Shown: one piece after another, positions 6,660 through 12,979 of the stretch | Numbering within the stretch: position 1 is the first letter of the stretch | Layout of the letters: the number at the start of each line of letters is the position of its first letter | Source: Sphingomonadales bacterium | GTDB taxonomy: Bacteria > Pseudomonadota > Alphaproteobacteria > Sphingomonadales > Sphingomonadaceae | Length of the DNA stretch: 13,217 nt | Assembly (NCBI GenBank): GCA_027489295.1 | Contig: JAIYAA010000331.1 | Location: forward strand, 1 to 13,217 | Reading direction: 5' to 3' | Translations under genes and position numbers: made by a program | Notes under the pieces: generated by a model | Seen by the model: the letters and a program-made list of their open reading frames with translations, nothing else | The model's database searches: none | What the model was told of the DNA's origin: nothing

Positions 6660-7465
6660 ACAGCCTCGCAGCCGCACGGTCCACGCCGACCGAGGACCTG
6701 CGCGCGCGCATCGATGCGCTGGGCCCCTGGTTCCAGAACCTGCGCATCCAAGGTGTCGAGACCGCGCCCGACCATTTCCTGGGCGACTACCCCGCCTTCA
6801 AGTTCGCGCGCTTCGCCGATGCGCTGCCCGCCGATCTGGAAGGGCGGTCGGTGCTCGACATCGGTTGCAATGCCGGATTCTATGCGTTCGAGATGAAGCG
6901 GCGCGGGGCGGCGGAAGTGCTCGGCATCGACAGTGACCCCCGCTACCTCGCCCAGGCGCGCTTTGCGGCCGACGCGTTGGGCTTCGACGACGTTCGGTTC
7001 GAGCAATGCTCGGTCTATGACGTGGCGGCGCTCGGGCGGCGCTTCGATGTCGTGATCTTCATGGGCGTGCTCTACCATCTGCGCCACCCGCTGCTGGCGC
7101 TGGACCTGATCCGCGAACATGTCGCGGGCGAATACATGCTGTTCCAGACGATGCAGCAGGGATCCGACGCCGTGGCGGACGTGCCGGAGGATCACCCCTT
7201 CCACATACCCGGCACCTTCGATCCGCCGGGCTATTTCGACGATCCTGGGTATCCCAAGCTGCATTTCATCGAGCGCCACTTCGCGAGCGACTGGACCAAC
7301 TGGTGGGCGCCCAACGCCGCGGCCTCCCAGGCGATGCTGCGCGCGGCGGGCTTCACGATCGAGGCGAACCCGGAATCCGAAGTCTATTGGTGCCGCGTCG
7401 CCGACGTGCCGTTCGGCGCCGATGGGCCGGCAGCCGTCTATCCGTCGCGGGGAGCGGGCGCATGA
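6656..7465 (+). CDS. SAM-dependent methyltransferase, CmoB-like / TIGR04290-like (269 aa)
   Basis: A class I Rossmann methyltransferase. VLDIGCNAGFYAFEM at 66-80 is motif I, GIDSD at 90-94 binds the ribose of S-adenosylmethionine, and VVIFMGVLYHLRHP at 132-145 is the post-I/motif IV region. The region up to about 60 (PWFQNLRIQGVETAP) and the later TNWWAPN (214-220) resemble CmoB, the carboxymethyl transferase of wobble uridine, and automatic annotation often calls such proteins tRNA (mo5U34) methyltransferase. The genomic context argues against a tRNA role. From memory the architecture fits the TIGR04290 (Rta_06860) group of methyltransferases found in carbohydrate-type gene clusters; I could not verify this. 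The likely job is O-methylation of a cyclitol or sugar. The ATG overlaps the phosphatase stop as ATGA with AGGA immediately upstream, and the stop overlaps the next start. Confidence 0.88.
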   Translation: MNSLAAARSTPTEDLRARIDALGPWFQNLRIQGVETAPDHFLGDYPAFKFARFADALPADLEGRSVLDIGCNAGFYAFEMKRRGAAEVLGIDSDPRYLAQARFAADALGFDDVRFEQCSVYDVAALGRRFDVVIFMGVLYHLRHPLLALDLIREHVAGEYMLFQTMQQGSDAVADVPEDHPFHIPGTFDPPGYFDDPGYPKLHFIERHFASDWTNWWAPNAAASQAMLRAAGFTIEANPESEVYWCRVADVPFGADGPAAVYPSRGAGA

Positions 7466-8463
7466 TCGAAGCGGCGATGCTCTGGAACGAGCCCAACAAC
7501 AAGTCGCACTGGGACCCGGCGATCGATCCCGACTGGTCGCTGTTCGCGCAGCATGTGATCGCCGCGGGCAATGCCATCCGCGCAGTGAACCCGAACCTGC
7601 CGCGCGTGCTCGGCGGCATGTCGCCGATCGATCCGCACTGGTTACGACGGATGGAGGCGCATGGCGCGCTGGAGGCGGTGGACGTGGTGGCGGTTCACGG
7701 CTTCCCGCTCGACTGGAATCTCTGGCCGCTCGCCGCCTGGCCGGACAAGATCGCCGAGATCCAGGCGGTGACCGACAAGCCCGTCTGGGTAACCGAGGTC
7801 GGGGTCAGTTCGTTTGGCGCGGAAGAGGTCCAGGCGTTCGGCCTGCGCCGTACGGCCGAACTGCTGCGGGGCAAGGCGGAGCGCGTCTTCTGGTATTCGC
7901 TGTTCGACCTGCCGACGAGCTGGGGCGCCGAGACGCGGCACCGCGAGGCGGAGGGCTCTTCCTATTACCGCCATTTCTACCTGGGCCTGATCCGCGAGGA
8001 CGGCACGCCGAAGCCTGCGCTCGACGTCTATGCCGAGCACGCCGCCGAGATCGGGCTGATGCAATGGTTCCATTTCCACGATCCGCGGCTCGACGAGGCG
8101 GTGGCGTGGATGAAGCGGCTGGGTACGCGGCGCATCCGCTCCGGGCTCAGCTGGGCGGACAGCTTTCGCGAGGGCGCGCTCGACTGGTTCGACCGGCAGA
8201 TGGAGGCGCTGGCGGACTTCGACGTCACCGTTACCTTCTGCTTCACCCCTGCGCATCTGGGCATCGCGCCGCACCACACCAGTCCCGCGCGCGATCCGCA
8301 GGCCTTTGCCGATTTCTGCGCCTGGATGATCGATCGCTATGCCGGCACCGCGACGATCGCGCCTTCCGTGACCCCGGTGACGCTGGCGGCCCGCCAGCCC
8401 GAGCTCAACCCCTTGCTGTTCAACCGCGACGAGCGTCTCGCCGCCGAGAGAAAGTCCGCCTGA
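7462..8463 (+). CDS. GH-A clan glycoside hydrolase-like protein (GH39/beta-xylosidase-like) with permuted barrel order (333 aa)
   Basis: The protein starts almost at its catalytic motif: MLWNEPNNKSHWD at 6-18, where E10 corresponds to the acid/base Glu at the end of strand beta-4 in clan GH-A. It then has VLGGMSPID (49-57), VDVVAVHGFP (73-82) and PVWVTEVGVSSFG (107-119), where E112 matches the beta-7 nucleophile. WYSLFDLP (144-151) and GLIREDGTPKPAL (175-187) look like the usual C-terminal end of such barrels. The chain then continues with GLMQWFHFHDPRLDEAVAWM (198-217), RIRSGLSWADSF (224-235) and VTVTFCFTP (255-263), ending in AFADFCAWMIDRYAG. These look like strands beta-1 to beta-3, which in ordinary GH39-like enzymes precede the NEP motif. 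So the fold appears circularly permuted. There is no signal peptide, hence it is cytoplasmic; it may hydrolyse or transglycosylate. ATGA overlap at the start, TGATG at the end. Confidence 0.8.
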   Translation: MIEAAMLWNEPNNKSHWDPAIDPDWSLFAQHVIAAGNAIRAVNPNLPRVLGGMSPIDPHWLRRMEAHGALEAVDVVAVHGFPLDWNLWPLAAWPDKIAEIQAVTDKPVWVTEVGVSSFGAEEVQAFGLRRTAELLRGKAERVFWYSLFDLPTSWGAETRHREAEGSSYYRHFYLGLIREDGTPKPALDVYAEHAAEIGLMQWFHFHDPRLDEAVAWMKRLGTRRIRSGLSWADSFREGALDWFDRQMEALADFDVTVTFCFTPAHLGIAPHHTSPARDPQAFADFCAWMIDRYAGTATIAPSVTPVTLAARQPELNPLLFNRDERLAAERKSA

Positions 8464-9569
8464 TGCTCTCCCCAGACCGCCATGCCATCAATGTCGCGCT
8501 GGTTGGCGTCGGCAACTGTGCCAGCTCGCTTGTGCAGGGGATCGAGCACTACCGCGCCGGCGCCAACGACATGGTCGGGCTGATGCACCGGGAGCTGGGT
8601 GGCTATGCCCCGAGCGACATCCGTGTGGTTGCGGCCTGGGATGTGGACCGCCGCAAGGTGGGGCAGGACATCGCCGAGGCAATCTTCGCCAAGCCGAACT
8701 GTACCACCGTGTTCTGCAAGGAGGTCCGGCACACCGGCGCCAGGGTGCGGATGGGGCGGGTGCTGGACGGAGTCGCCGACCACATGGCCGACTATCCGCA
8801 GGAGCGCACCTTCCTGCTCGATGATAGCGCCGAGCCGGACAAGGATGCCGTGGTTCAGGCGCTGCGCGAAACCCATGCGCATGTTCTGATGAACTATCTG
8901 CCGGTCGGCGCGCAGGCGGCCACCGAGTTCTACGCCGAGTGCGCGCTCGAAGCCGGCGTGGCGTTCGTCAACAACATCCCCGTGTTCATCGCCAGCGATC
9001 CGGCATGGGCGGCTAGGTTTGCGGCGGCGGGGGTGCCGATCATCGGCGACGACATCAAGGCGCAGCTCGGCGCAACCATCGTCCACCGCGTGCTGACGGA
9101 CCTGTTCCGCAAGCGTGGCGTCAAGCTGGAGCGAACCTACCAGCTCAATACCGGCGGCAACACCGACTTCCTCAACATGCTCAACCGCACCCGGCTGGCC
9201 TCGAAGAAGGAGTCCAAGACGGAAGCCGTGCAGTCGGTCGCGGAAACGCGGCTGGAAGATGCGAATATCCATGTCGGCCCCAGCGACTATGTCGCCTGGC
9301 AGAACGACAACAAGATCTGCTTCCTGCGGATGGAGGGCCAGATGTTCGGTGGCGTGCCGATGAATCTGGAGCTGCGCCTGTCGGTGGAGGACAGCCCGAA
9401 CAGCGCGGGCGTGGCGATCGACATGATCCGCTGCGCCAAGCTCGCACAGGATCGCGGGCTGGGCGGGGCGATCCACCCTGCGGCCGCCTGGTTCTGCAAG
9501 CACCCGCCCGAGCAGATGCCGGACGATGCGGCCTATGCGGCGGTGGAAGCGTTCATCGCGGGAAACTGA
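8463..9569 (+). CDS. ino1: Inositol-3-phosphate synthase (myo-inositol-1-phosphate synthase, 368 aa)
   Basis: This enzyme turns D-glucose-6-phosphate into 1D-myo-inositol-3-phosphate using NAD in a bound redox cycle. ALVGVGNCASSLVQGI at 12-27 is the NAD-binding Rossmann start. LMNYLPVG (142-149), FVNNIPVFIASDP (168-180), GDDIKAQLGATIVHR (195-209), NTGGNTDFLNM (229-239), KKESKT (248-253) and DSPNSAG (310-316) are the diagnostic blocks, with the catalytic lysines in the KAQ and KKESK segments. At 368 residues it belongs to the short prokaryotic class, like mycobacterial Ino1, not the ~530-residue eukaryotic form. I place the start at ATG 8463, overlapping the glycosidase stop as TGATG; the longer open frame upstream is a shadow. 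It is the last gene of the rightward operon and the clearest clue to the pathway's chemistry. Confidence 0.96.
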   Translation: MLSPDRHAINVALVGVGNCASSLVQGIEHYRAGANDMVGLMHRELGGYAPSDIRVVAAWDVDRRKVGQDIAEAIFAKPNCTTVFCKEVRHTGARVRMGRVLDGVADHMADYPQERTFLLDDSAEPDKDAVVQALRETHAHVLMNYLPVGAQAATEFYAECALEAGVAFVNNIPVFIASDPAWAARFAAAGVPIIGDDIKAQLGATIVHRVLTDLFRKRGVKLERTYQLNTGGNTDFLNMLNRTRLASKKESKTEAVQSVAETRLEDANIHVGPSDYVAWQNDNKICFLRMEGQMFGGVPMNLELRLSVEDSPNSAGVAIDMIRCAKLAQDRGLGGAIHPAAAWFCKHPPEQMPDDAAYAAVEAFIAGN

Positions 9570-9572
9570 AAT

Positions 9573-9591
9573 GGGATCTTCAGTCGATCCC
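9573..9591. terminator. Hairpin at the convergent gene ends (weak bidirectional terminator)
   Basis: GGGATC (9573-9578) and GATCCC (9586-9591) make a perfect 6-bp stem with a 7-nt loop. It sits 3 bp after the ino1 stop and covers the stop codon of the opposing DUF1003 gene. Read leftward it is followed by ATTTCAGTTT, moderately U-rich; read rightward by CCTGTTCCC, which is poor. It may stop DUF1003 transcription better than ino1 transcription. Confidence 0.4.
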
Positions 9592-10104
9592 CTGTTCCCT
9601 CCGGCTTTCGTCGAGCGCGTCGAGCACCCGGACGGGCTCCACATCGGCATGGATTTCCGCGAAGCCGGGGTCGTCCTGCCGCACCTCGAGCCGTTCCGCG
9701 ATGCGCTCGATCAGTCCGGCCAGCTTGGTCAGTTCGTGCTCGGTCAGCAGGCTGACATGCAGGTCGAGGTCCGCGCGGCGATCGGCCACCGCAGCCATGC
9801 GGTTCTGGCTGATCAGCACGAAGGTGGAAAGGAAGATCGCCTCCACCGACGCCACCATCGCCAGGGCGACGAAGGTGGGATCGAAGCGCGGCACGACCGG
9901 CAGCATGCCCAGATTGACCGAAATCCACAGCCCGAAGAGGACGAGATGCAGCACCACGAACGTCATCGATCCCGTGAAACGGGTGATCCGGTCCGCCACC
10001 TTGTCACTGAGCGGTGCGCGCTCGGCATCCTCGCGCTGCCGCGTCGTGAGATCTTCGATGTTCTGGCGGAGCGTGGCGCCCATGCCTTGGCGTGGTTCGA
10101 TCAT
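9580..10104 (-). CDS. DUF1003 domain-containing membrane protein (174 aa)
   Basis: A small inner-membrane protein of the DUF1003 family, function unknown. After a charged N-terminal part the family signature begins with DRITRFTGSMTFVVLHLVLF (38-57), then WISVNLG. The first membrane span is about 46-66. A second hydrophobic span, TFVALAMVASVEAIFLSTFVLI, lies at 77-98 and is followed by the conserved SQNRMAAVADRRADLDLHV (99-117). The C-terminal 60 residues are charged and helical and probably cytoplasmic. It lies on the opposite strand to its neighbours, 10 bp from the end of ino1 and 47 bp from the start of the MDR gene, so it is unlikely to belong to their transcript. It may be an unrelated insertion in the locus. 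The ATG at 10104-10102 lacks a clear Shine-Dalgarno; M8 (10083) is an alternative start. Confidence 0.88.
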   Translation of the reverse strand: MIEPRQGMGATLRQNIEDLTTRQREDAERAPLSDKVADRITRFTGSMTFVVLHLVLFGLWISVNLGMLPVVPRFDPTFVALAMVASVEAIFLSTFVLISQNRMAAVADRRADLDLHVSLLTEHELTKLAGLIERIAERLEVRQDDPGFAEIHADVEPVRVLDALDESRREQGID

Positions 10105-10111
10105 TCTAGAA
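10104..10111. promoter_or_regulatory. TTCTAGAA palindrome in a 47-bp divergent gap
   Basis: An 8-bp perfect palindrome touches the start codon of the DUF1003 gene in the very short gap shared with the divergent MDR gene. The gap is AT-richer than its surroundings and must hold control signals for both genes unless the rightward promoter lies inside the DUF1003 gene. No convincing -35/-10 pair was found. Confidence 0.2.
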
Positions 10112-10138
10112 CAACTTCAAGTAAACTCAATTGGTTGC

Positions 10139-10146
10139 AGGAGGAG
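10139..10146 (+). promoter_or_regulatory. Strong Shine-Dalgarno fixing the MDR start
   Basis: AGGAGGAG lies 5 to 12 bases before the ATG at 10152. The same frame is open to a TTG at 10131, but that would place this ribosome binding site inside the coding sequence, so the ATG pair at 10152/10155 is the better start. Confidence 0.8.
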
Positions 10147-10151
10147 TGCGC

Positions 10152-11111
10152 ATGATGCGCGCGGCAATTCTGGAAGCGCCGGAGCGGATCCGGATCGATG
10201 GGGCGACGCTCCCCACGCCCGGCCCCGGCGAGGTGCGCATCCGGCTGGAGGGCTGCGGGGTCTGCGCCTCCAATGTCGAGCCTTGGCAGGGGCAGCCGTG
10301 GAGCCAGTTCCCCGGTGACCCCGGCGGTCTCGGCCATGAGGGCTGGGGCGAGATCGATGCGGTGGGGGAGGGCGTCGAGGGCCTGTCGCCGGGCGACCGG
10401 GTAGCCTCGCTCGCCTTCCGCAGCTTCGCGGACTATGACGTCGCCCGGGCGGACAGGGTGGTGAAGCTGCCGGACAGTCTCTCGGGCAAGCCCTTTCCGG
10501 GCGAGCCGCTCGGCTGCGCGTTCAACATCTTCCGCCGCAGCGACATTCGTGAAGGCCAGACGGTGGCAATCATCGGCATCGGCTTTCTCGGCGCGGTGCT
10601 GACCAAGCTCGCCAGCGATGCCGGCGCGCGGGTGATCGCCATCTCGCGGCGAGAGGAATCGCTCGATCTTGCCCGCCGCTTCGGCGCGGCCGAGACGATC
10701 CCGATGCACGATCACTACGCCATCCTCGGTGCGGTGAAGACGCTGACCGGCGAGGCGATGTGCGACCGGGTGATCGAGGCGGTCGGCAAGCAATGGCCGC
10801 TCGATCTGGCGGGCGAATTGGTCGGGTTCGGCGGCAAGCTCGTCGTCGCCGGCTATCACCAGGACGGGCCGCGCCAGGTCAACATGCAGGGCTGGAACTG
10901 GAAGTGGATCGACGTGATCAACGCGCACGAACGGGATCCCGAGGTGCAGATGCGGGGTCTGCGCGAGGCGGTGGACGCGGTGGCCGGCGGCAGGCTCGAT
11001 CCCACGCCGCTCTACACGCATCGCTATGCGCTCGAACAACTCGACGAGGCGCTCGCTGCCACGCGCGACAAGCCCGGGCATTTCGTCAAGGCCCTGGTCA
11101 TGCTGCGATGA
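10152..11111 (+). CDS. MDR-family (zinc alcohol dehydrogenase-like) oxidoreductase (319 aa)
   Basis: A medium-chain dehydrogenase/reductase. The GroES-like domain has GCGVCASNVEPW at 34-45, where C38 is the expected catalytic zinc ligand, and GGLGHEGWGEI at 58-68 with H62 and E63. The usual Asp after the Cys-x-Ser is Asn (N41), which is unusual. The structural-zinc loop with four cysteines is absent: GDRV (81-84) runs straight to the catalytic-domain end. The nucleotide fold has AIIGIGFLGAVL at 139-150. Length is short for an ADH (about 350), consistent with the missing loop. The substrate is probably a cyclitol or sugar alcohol carbon, judged from context only. The stop overlaps the next gene as ATGA. 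MDR and Gfo/Idh/MocA domains occur fused as bi-domain oxidoreductases in some glycan clusters; here they are separate, overlapping genes. Confidence 0.87.
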   Translation: MMRAAILEAPERIRIDGATLPTPGPGEVRIRLEGCGVCASNVEPWQGQPWSQFPGDPGGLGHEGWGEIDAVGEGVEGLSPGDRVASLAFRSFADYDVARADRVVKLPDSLSGKPFPGEPLGCAFNIFRRSDIREGQTVAIIGIGFLGAVLTKLASDAGARVIAISRREESLDLARRFGAAETIPMHDHYAILGAVKTLTGEAMCDRVIEAVGKQWPLDLAGELVGFGGKLVVAGYHQDGPRQVNMQGWNWKWIDVINAHERDPEVQMRGLREAVDAVAGGRLDPTPLYTHRYALEQLDEALAATRDKPGHFVKALVMLR

Positions 11112-12082
11112 GGCCGCGCATCGGGTTTCTGGGCACCGGCTGGATCGGGCGCCACCGGATGGATGCCATGGTCGCCACCGGCGCGATCGAGCCTGCCGCC
11201 TTCGCCGATCCGTCGCCCGAATGTGCCGCGCAGGCGCGGGCATGTGCTCCGGGTGCCGTGCAGGTCGATGGCCTGGATGCGCTGCTGGCGCTGGGGCTGG
11301 ACGGCATCGCCATCGCCACGCCCAGCGCGATGCATGCCGAGCAGAGCATCCGCGCGCTGGACGCCGGCGTCGCGGTGTTCTGCCAGAAGCCGCTCGGTCG
11401 TACCGCGGCCGAGGTTGATGCCGTCCTCGCGGCGGCGCGCCAGGCCGATCGGCTGCTCGGTGTCGATCTGTCCTATCGCCACACCGCGGGCATGCAGGCG
11501 ATCGCCGACCTGGCGCGGAGCGGCGCGCTCGGCGACGTCTTCGCGGTCGATCTGCTGTTCCATAATGCCTATGGGCCGGACAAACCGTGGTTCTACGATC
11601 CCGTGCAGTCCGGCGGCGGCTGTGTGATCGATCTCGGCGTGCATCTGGTGGACCTTGCGCTGTGGGCGCTCGGATTCCCGGCCGTGGCGGGCGTTACCGC
11701 GTCGCTGCGCGCGCAGGGGCGGCCGCTTGGCGCCGAACAGGTCGAGGACTATGCAACGGCAGCCTTCCGCGCGGGCACTGCCGATGTGCGGCTGGCCTGC
11801 TCCTGGCGGGTACATGCCGGCACCGATGCTGAGATCGCGGCGGTGTTCTACGGCACACAGGGCGGCGCGGCGCTCCGCAATGTCGGCGGCAGCTTCTACG
11901 ATTTTGTCGCGGAGCGGTTTACCGGCACGTCCAAGACGGTGCTGGCGTGCCCACCGGATGCCTGGGGCGGGCGGGCGGCGGCCGCATGGGCAGAACAACT
12001 GGCCCGATCGCCGCAGTTCGACCCGGAGGCGGCGCATTTCGCGCGCTCGGCGGAGGTGCTGGATCGGATCTACGGGCGGTAG
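11108..12082 (+). CDS. Gfo/Idh/MocA family oxidoreductase (324 aa)
   Basis: An NAD(P)-dependent oxidoreductase of the glucose-fructose oxidoreductase / inositol dehydrogenase family. RIGFLGTGWIGRHRMDAM at 4-21 is the dinucleotide site. IAIATPSAMHAE at 67-78 and FCQKPLGRT at 91-99 follow, with K94 as the conserved catalytic lysine; the usual EKP is QKP here. GGGCVIDLGVHLVDLALWALG at 169-189 carries the paired D175 and H179. All central catalytic residues are present. Many members oxidise myo-inositol at C2 or reduce keto-sugars, and the presence of ino1 upstream makes a cyclitol or inosose substrate plausible; this is inference. The start overlaps the MDR stop by 4 bp. The gene ends with TAG, and no hairpin terminator was seen after it. 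Confidence 0.9.
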   Translation: MRPRIGFLGTGWIGRHRMDAMVATGAIEPAAFADPSPECAAQARACAPGAVQVDGLDALLALGLDGIAIATPSAMHAEQSIRALDAGVAVFCQKPLGRTAAEVDAVLAAARQADRLLGVDLSYRHTAGMQAIADLARSGALGDVFAVDLLFHNAYGPDKPWFYDPVQSGGGCVIDLGVHLVDLALWALGFPAVAGVTASLRAQGRPLGAEQVEDYATAAFRAGTADVRLACSWRVHAGTDAEIAAVFYGTQGGAALRNVGGSFYDFVAERFTGTSKTVLACPPDAWGGRAAAAWAEQLARSPQFDPEAAHFARSAEVLDRIYGR

Positions 12083-12148
12083 CTCCGGTTTGCAGCGCCG
12101 ATGCGGGCACCATTTGCAGTATCGCGCCTAACACACGTTACTTTCAAC

Positions 12149-12180
12149 AATAATTGCAACTCCGCTGTGCGCCGGTGGTT
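12149..12180 (+). promoter_or_regulatory. Candidate promoter elements before the small stress-type operon
   Basis: Two weak candidates overlap. AATAAT (12149-12154) matches a sigma-70 -10 box at five of six bases but has no good -35. GCAAC (12156-12160), 16 bases, GGTT (12177-12180) is an EcfG-like element with a mismatch in each box. They predict different start points (near 12161 and near 12187), and neither is secure. Confidence 0.25.
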
Positions 12181-12182
12181 AC

Positions 12183-12211
12183 CTTCTGCACCTCCCCCTA
12201 ATGTGCAGGAG
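12183..12211 (+). promoter_or_regulatory. Hairpin that sequesters the Shine-Dalgarno of the 49-aa gene
   Basis: Bases 12183-12191 (CTTCTGCAC) pair with 12203-12211 (GTGCAGGAG): nine pairs, one of them G-U, with an 11-nt C-rich loop. The right arm contains the whole AGGAG Shine-Dalgarno (12207-12211), which lies 8 bases before the ATG at 12220. In the folded state the ribosome would be excluded, as in an RNA thermometer or a translational switch. It forms fully only if transcription starts upstream of 12183. Confidence 0.45.
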
Positions 12212-12219
12212 ACTGGATC

Positions 12220-12369
12220 ATGGCCAGCCCGCCGAACGATCCCGAGATGCGTGACGAACAGCGCGACCCCGGCTCGCCGGAGACCAACCCCGCCGCAACG
12301 TCTACCCCGGCACCCGCCGAAGGCAGCGACGATCTTCCCCCGAAACAGCCCGGTTCGCCCCAGGGCTGA
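12220..12369 (+). CDS. Small proline-rich, probably disordered protein (49 aa)
   Basis: A short gene with a very good ribosome binding site (AGGAG, 8-base spacing). It encodes a 49-residue protein that starts MASPPNDPEMRDEQRDPGSP and ends PPKQPGSPQG. It is rich in Pro, Asp, Glu and Ser, contains no Cys, Trp, Phe or Tyr, and has no membrane segment, so it should be disordered and acidic. It lies 16 bp before the SRPBCC gene on the same strand and looks like the first gene of that operon. No known family is recognised. Small Pro/Asp-rich proteins of this kind are common beside stress genes in sphingomonads and rhizobia, an impression from memory. A same-strand frame runs through it from 12101 into the SRPBCC gene, but that frame has no ribosome binding site. 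Confidence 0.65.
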   Translation: MASPPNDPEMRDEQRDPGSPETNPAATSTPAPAEGSDDLPPKQPGSPQG

Positions 12370-12385
12370 GCCGCACGGAGGCTTT

Positions 12386-12979
12386 ATGGCTGATACGATG
12401 AACCGCGCGTCGCAGGACGACGCGCCGCTGAGCACTGCCAACGACCAACGCAAGGCGATCGACGAGGCGACCGACGGCCTGATCGTCCAGCGCGGCGACA
12501 AGCTTGTCGCGCGCGCCGTGACGATCAACCGCCCGCGCGCCGAACTCTACGCCTTCTGGCGCGATTTCAGCAACCTGCCGCCGATCCTCGACAATGTCGT
12601 ACGGATCGAGGTGCTCGATCGCGAGCGCAGTCACTGGGTGGTCAAATCGCCCGGTGGCGGCATTGTCGAATGGGATTCGCGCATCACCGAGGACCGCGAC
12701 GGCGAACTGATCGCCTGGGCATCCGAGGAGGGCGCCGACATCCCCAATAGCGGCCGAATCGAGTTTCGCGATGCCGGCAGCCGCGGCACCGTGGTGGTAG
12801 CCACGATCAACTATGATCAGCCCTTCGGCACGCTGGGTCGCGTGATCTCGCGCATTTTCCAGCGCGAACCGAAGATGCAAGCGCAGCGCGACCTGCGGCG
12901 CTTCAAGCAGCTGATGGAAACCGGTGAAGTCGCGACGTCGTCGCGCACCCACAAGCAACTCGAAGAGGAGCGGAGCTGA
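12386..12979 (+). CDS. SRPBCC (START-like, cyclase/dehydrase) family protein (197 aa)
   Basis: A cytoplasmic protein with a START-like ligand-binding fold spanning about residues 43-180. The family pattern is clear: [17 protein letters not shown] at 55-71, [19 protein letters not shown] at 82-100, [19 protein letters not shown] at 109-127, then a GT-VVV strand, a PFGTLGR loop and the final helix with [13 protein letters not shown] at 169-181. The first 40 residues look disordered and polar. These proteins bind hydrophobic or small ligands; this subgroup often lies beside a zinc-dependent alcohol dehydrogenase, exactly as here. ATG at 12386 is chosen for its GGAG five bases upstream; the frame is open farther upstream but lacks a ribosome site. 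The stop overlaps the next start as TGATG. Confidence 0.9.
   Translation: MADTMNRASQDDAPLSTANDQRKAIDEATDGLIVQRGDKLVARAVTINRPRAELYAFWRDFSNLPPILDNVVRIEVLDRERSHWVVKSPGGGIVEWDSRITEDRDGELIAWASEEGADIPNSGRIEFRDAGSRGTVVVATINYDQPFGTLGRVISRIFQREPKMQAQRDLRRFKQLMETGEVATSSRTHKQLEEERS

Noticed and set aside
6656..7465. Annotation of the methyltransferase as tRNA (mo5U34) methyltransferase CmoB
   Set aside because: Similarity is limited to the methyltransferase core and a few flanking motifs, it is shorter than CmoB (about 320 aa), and the neighbours are carbohydrate enzymes without CmoA.
8337..9650. 437-codon minus-strand open frame across ino1
   Set aside because: It is antisense to a gene with all inositol-3-phosphate synthase blocks intact.
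12083..12182. Terminator after the Gfo/Idh/MocA gene
   Set aside because: No stable stem followed by a T-run was found. A TTTGCAG repeat 24 bp apart is too short to mean much.
12101..12385. N-terminal extension of the SRPBCC protein to 292 aa
   Set aside because: The extension has no Shine-Dalgarno, runs through the 49-aa gene in another frame and lacks family similarity. The ATG at 12386 has a GGAG at good spacing.
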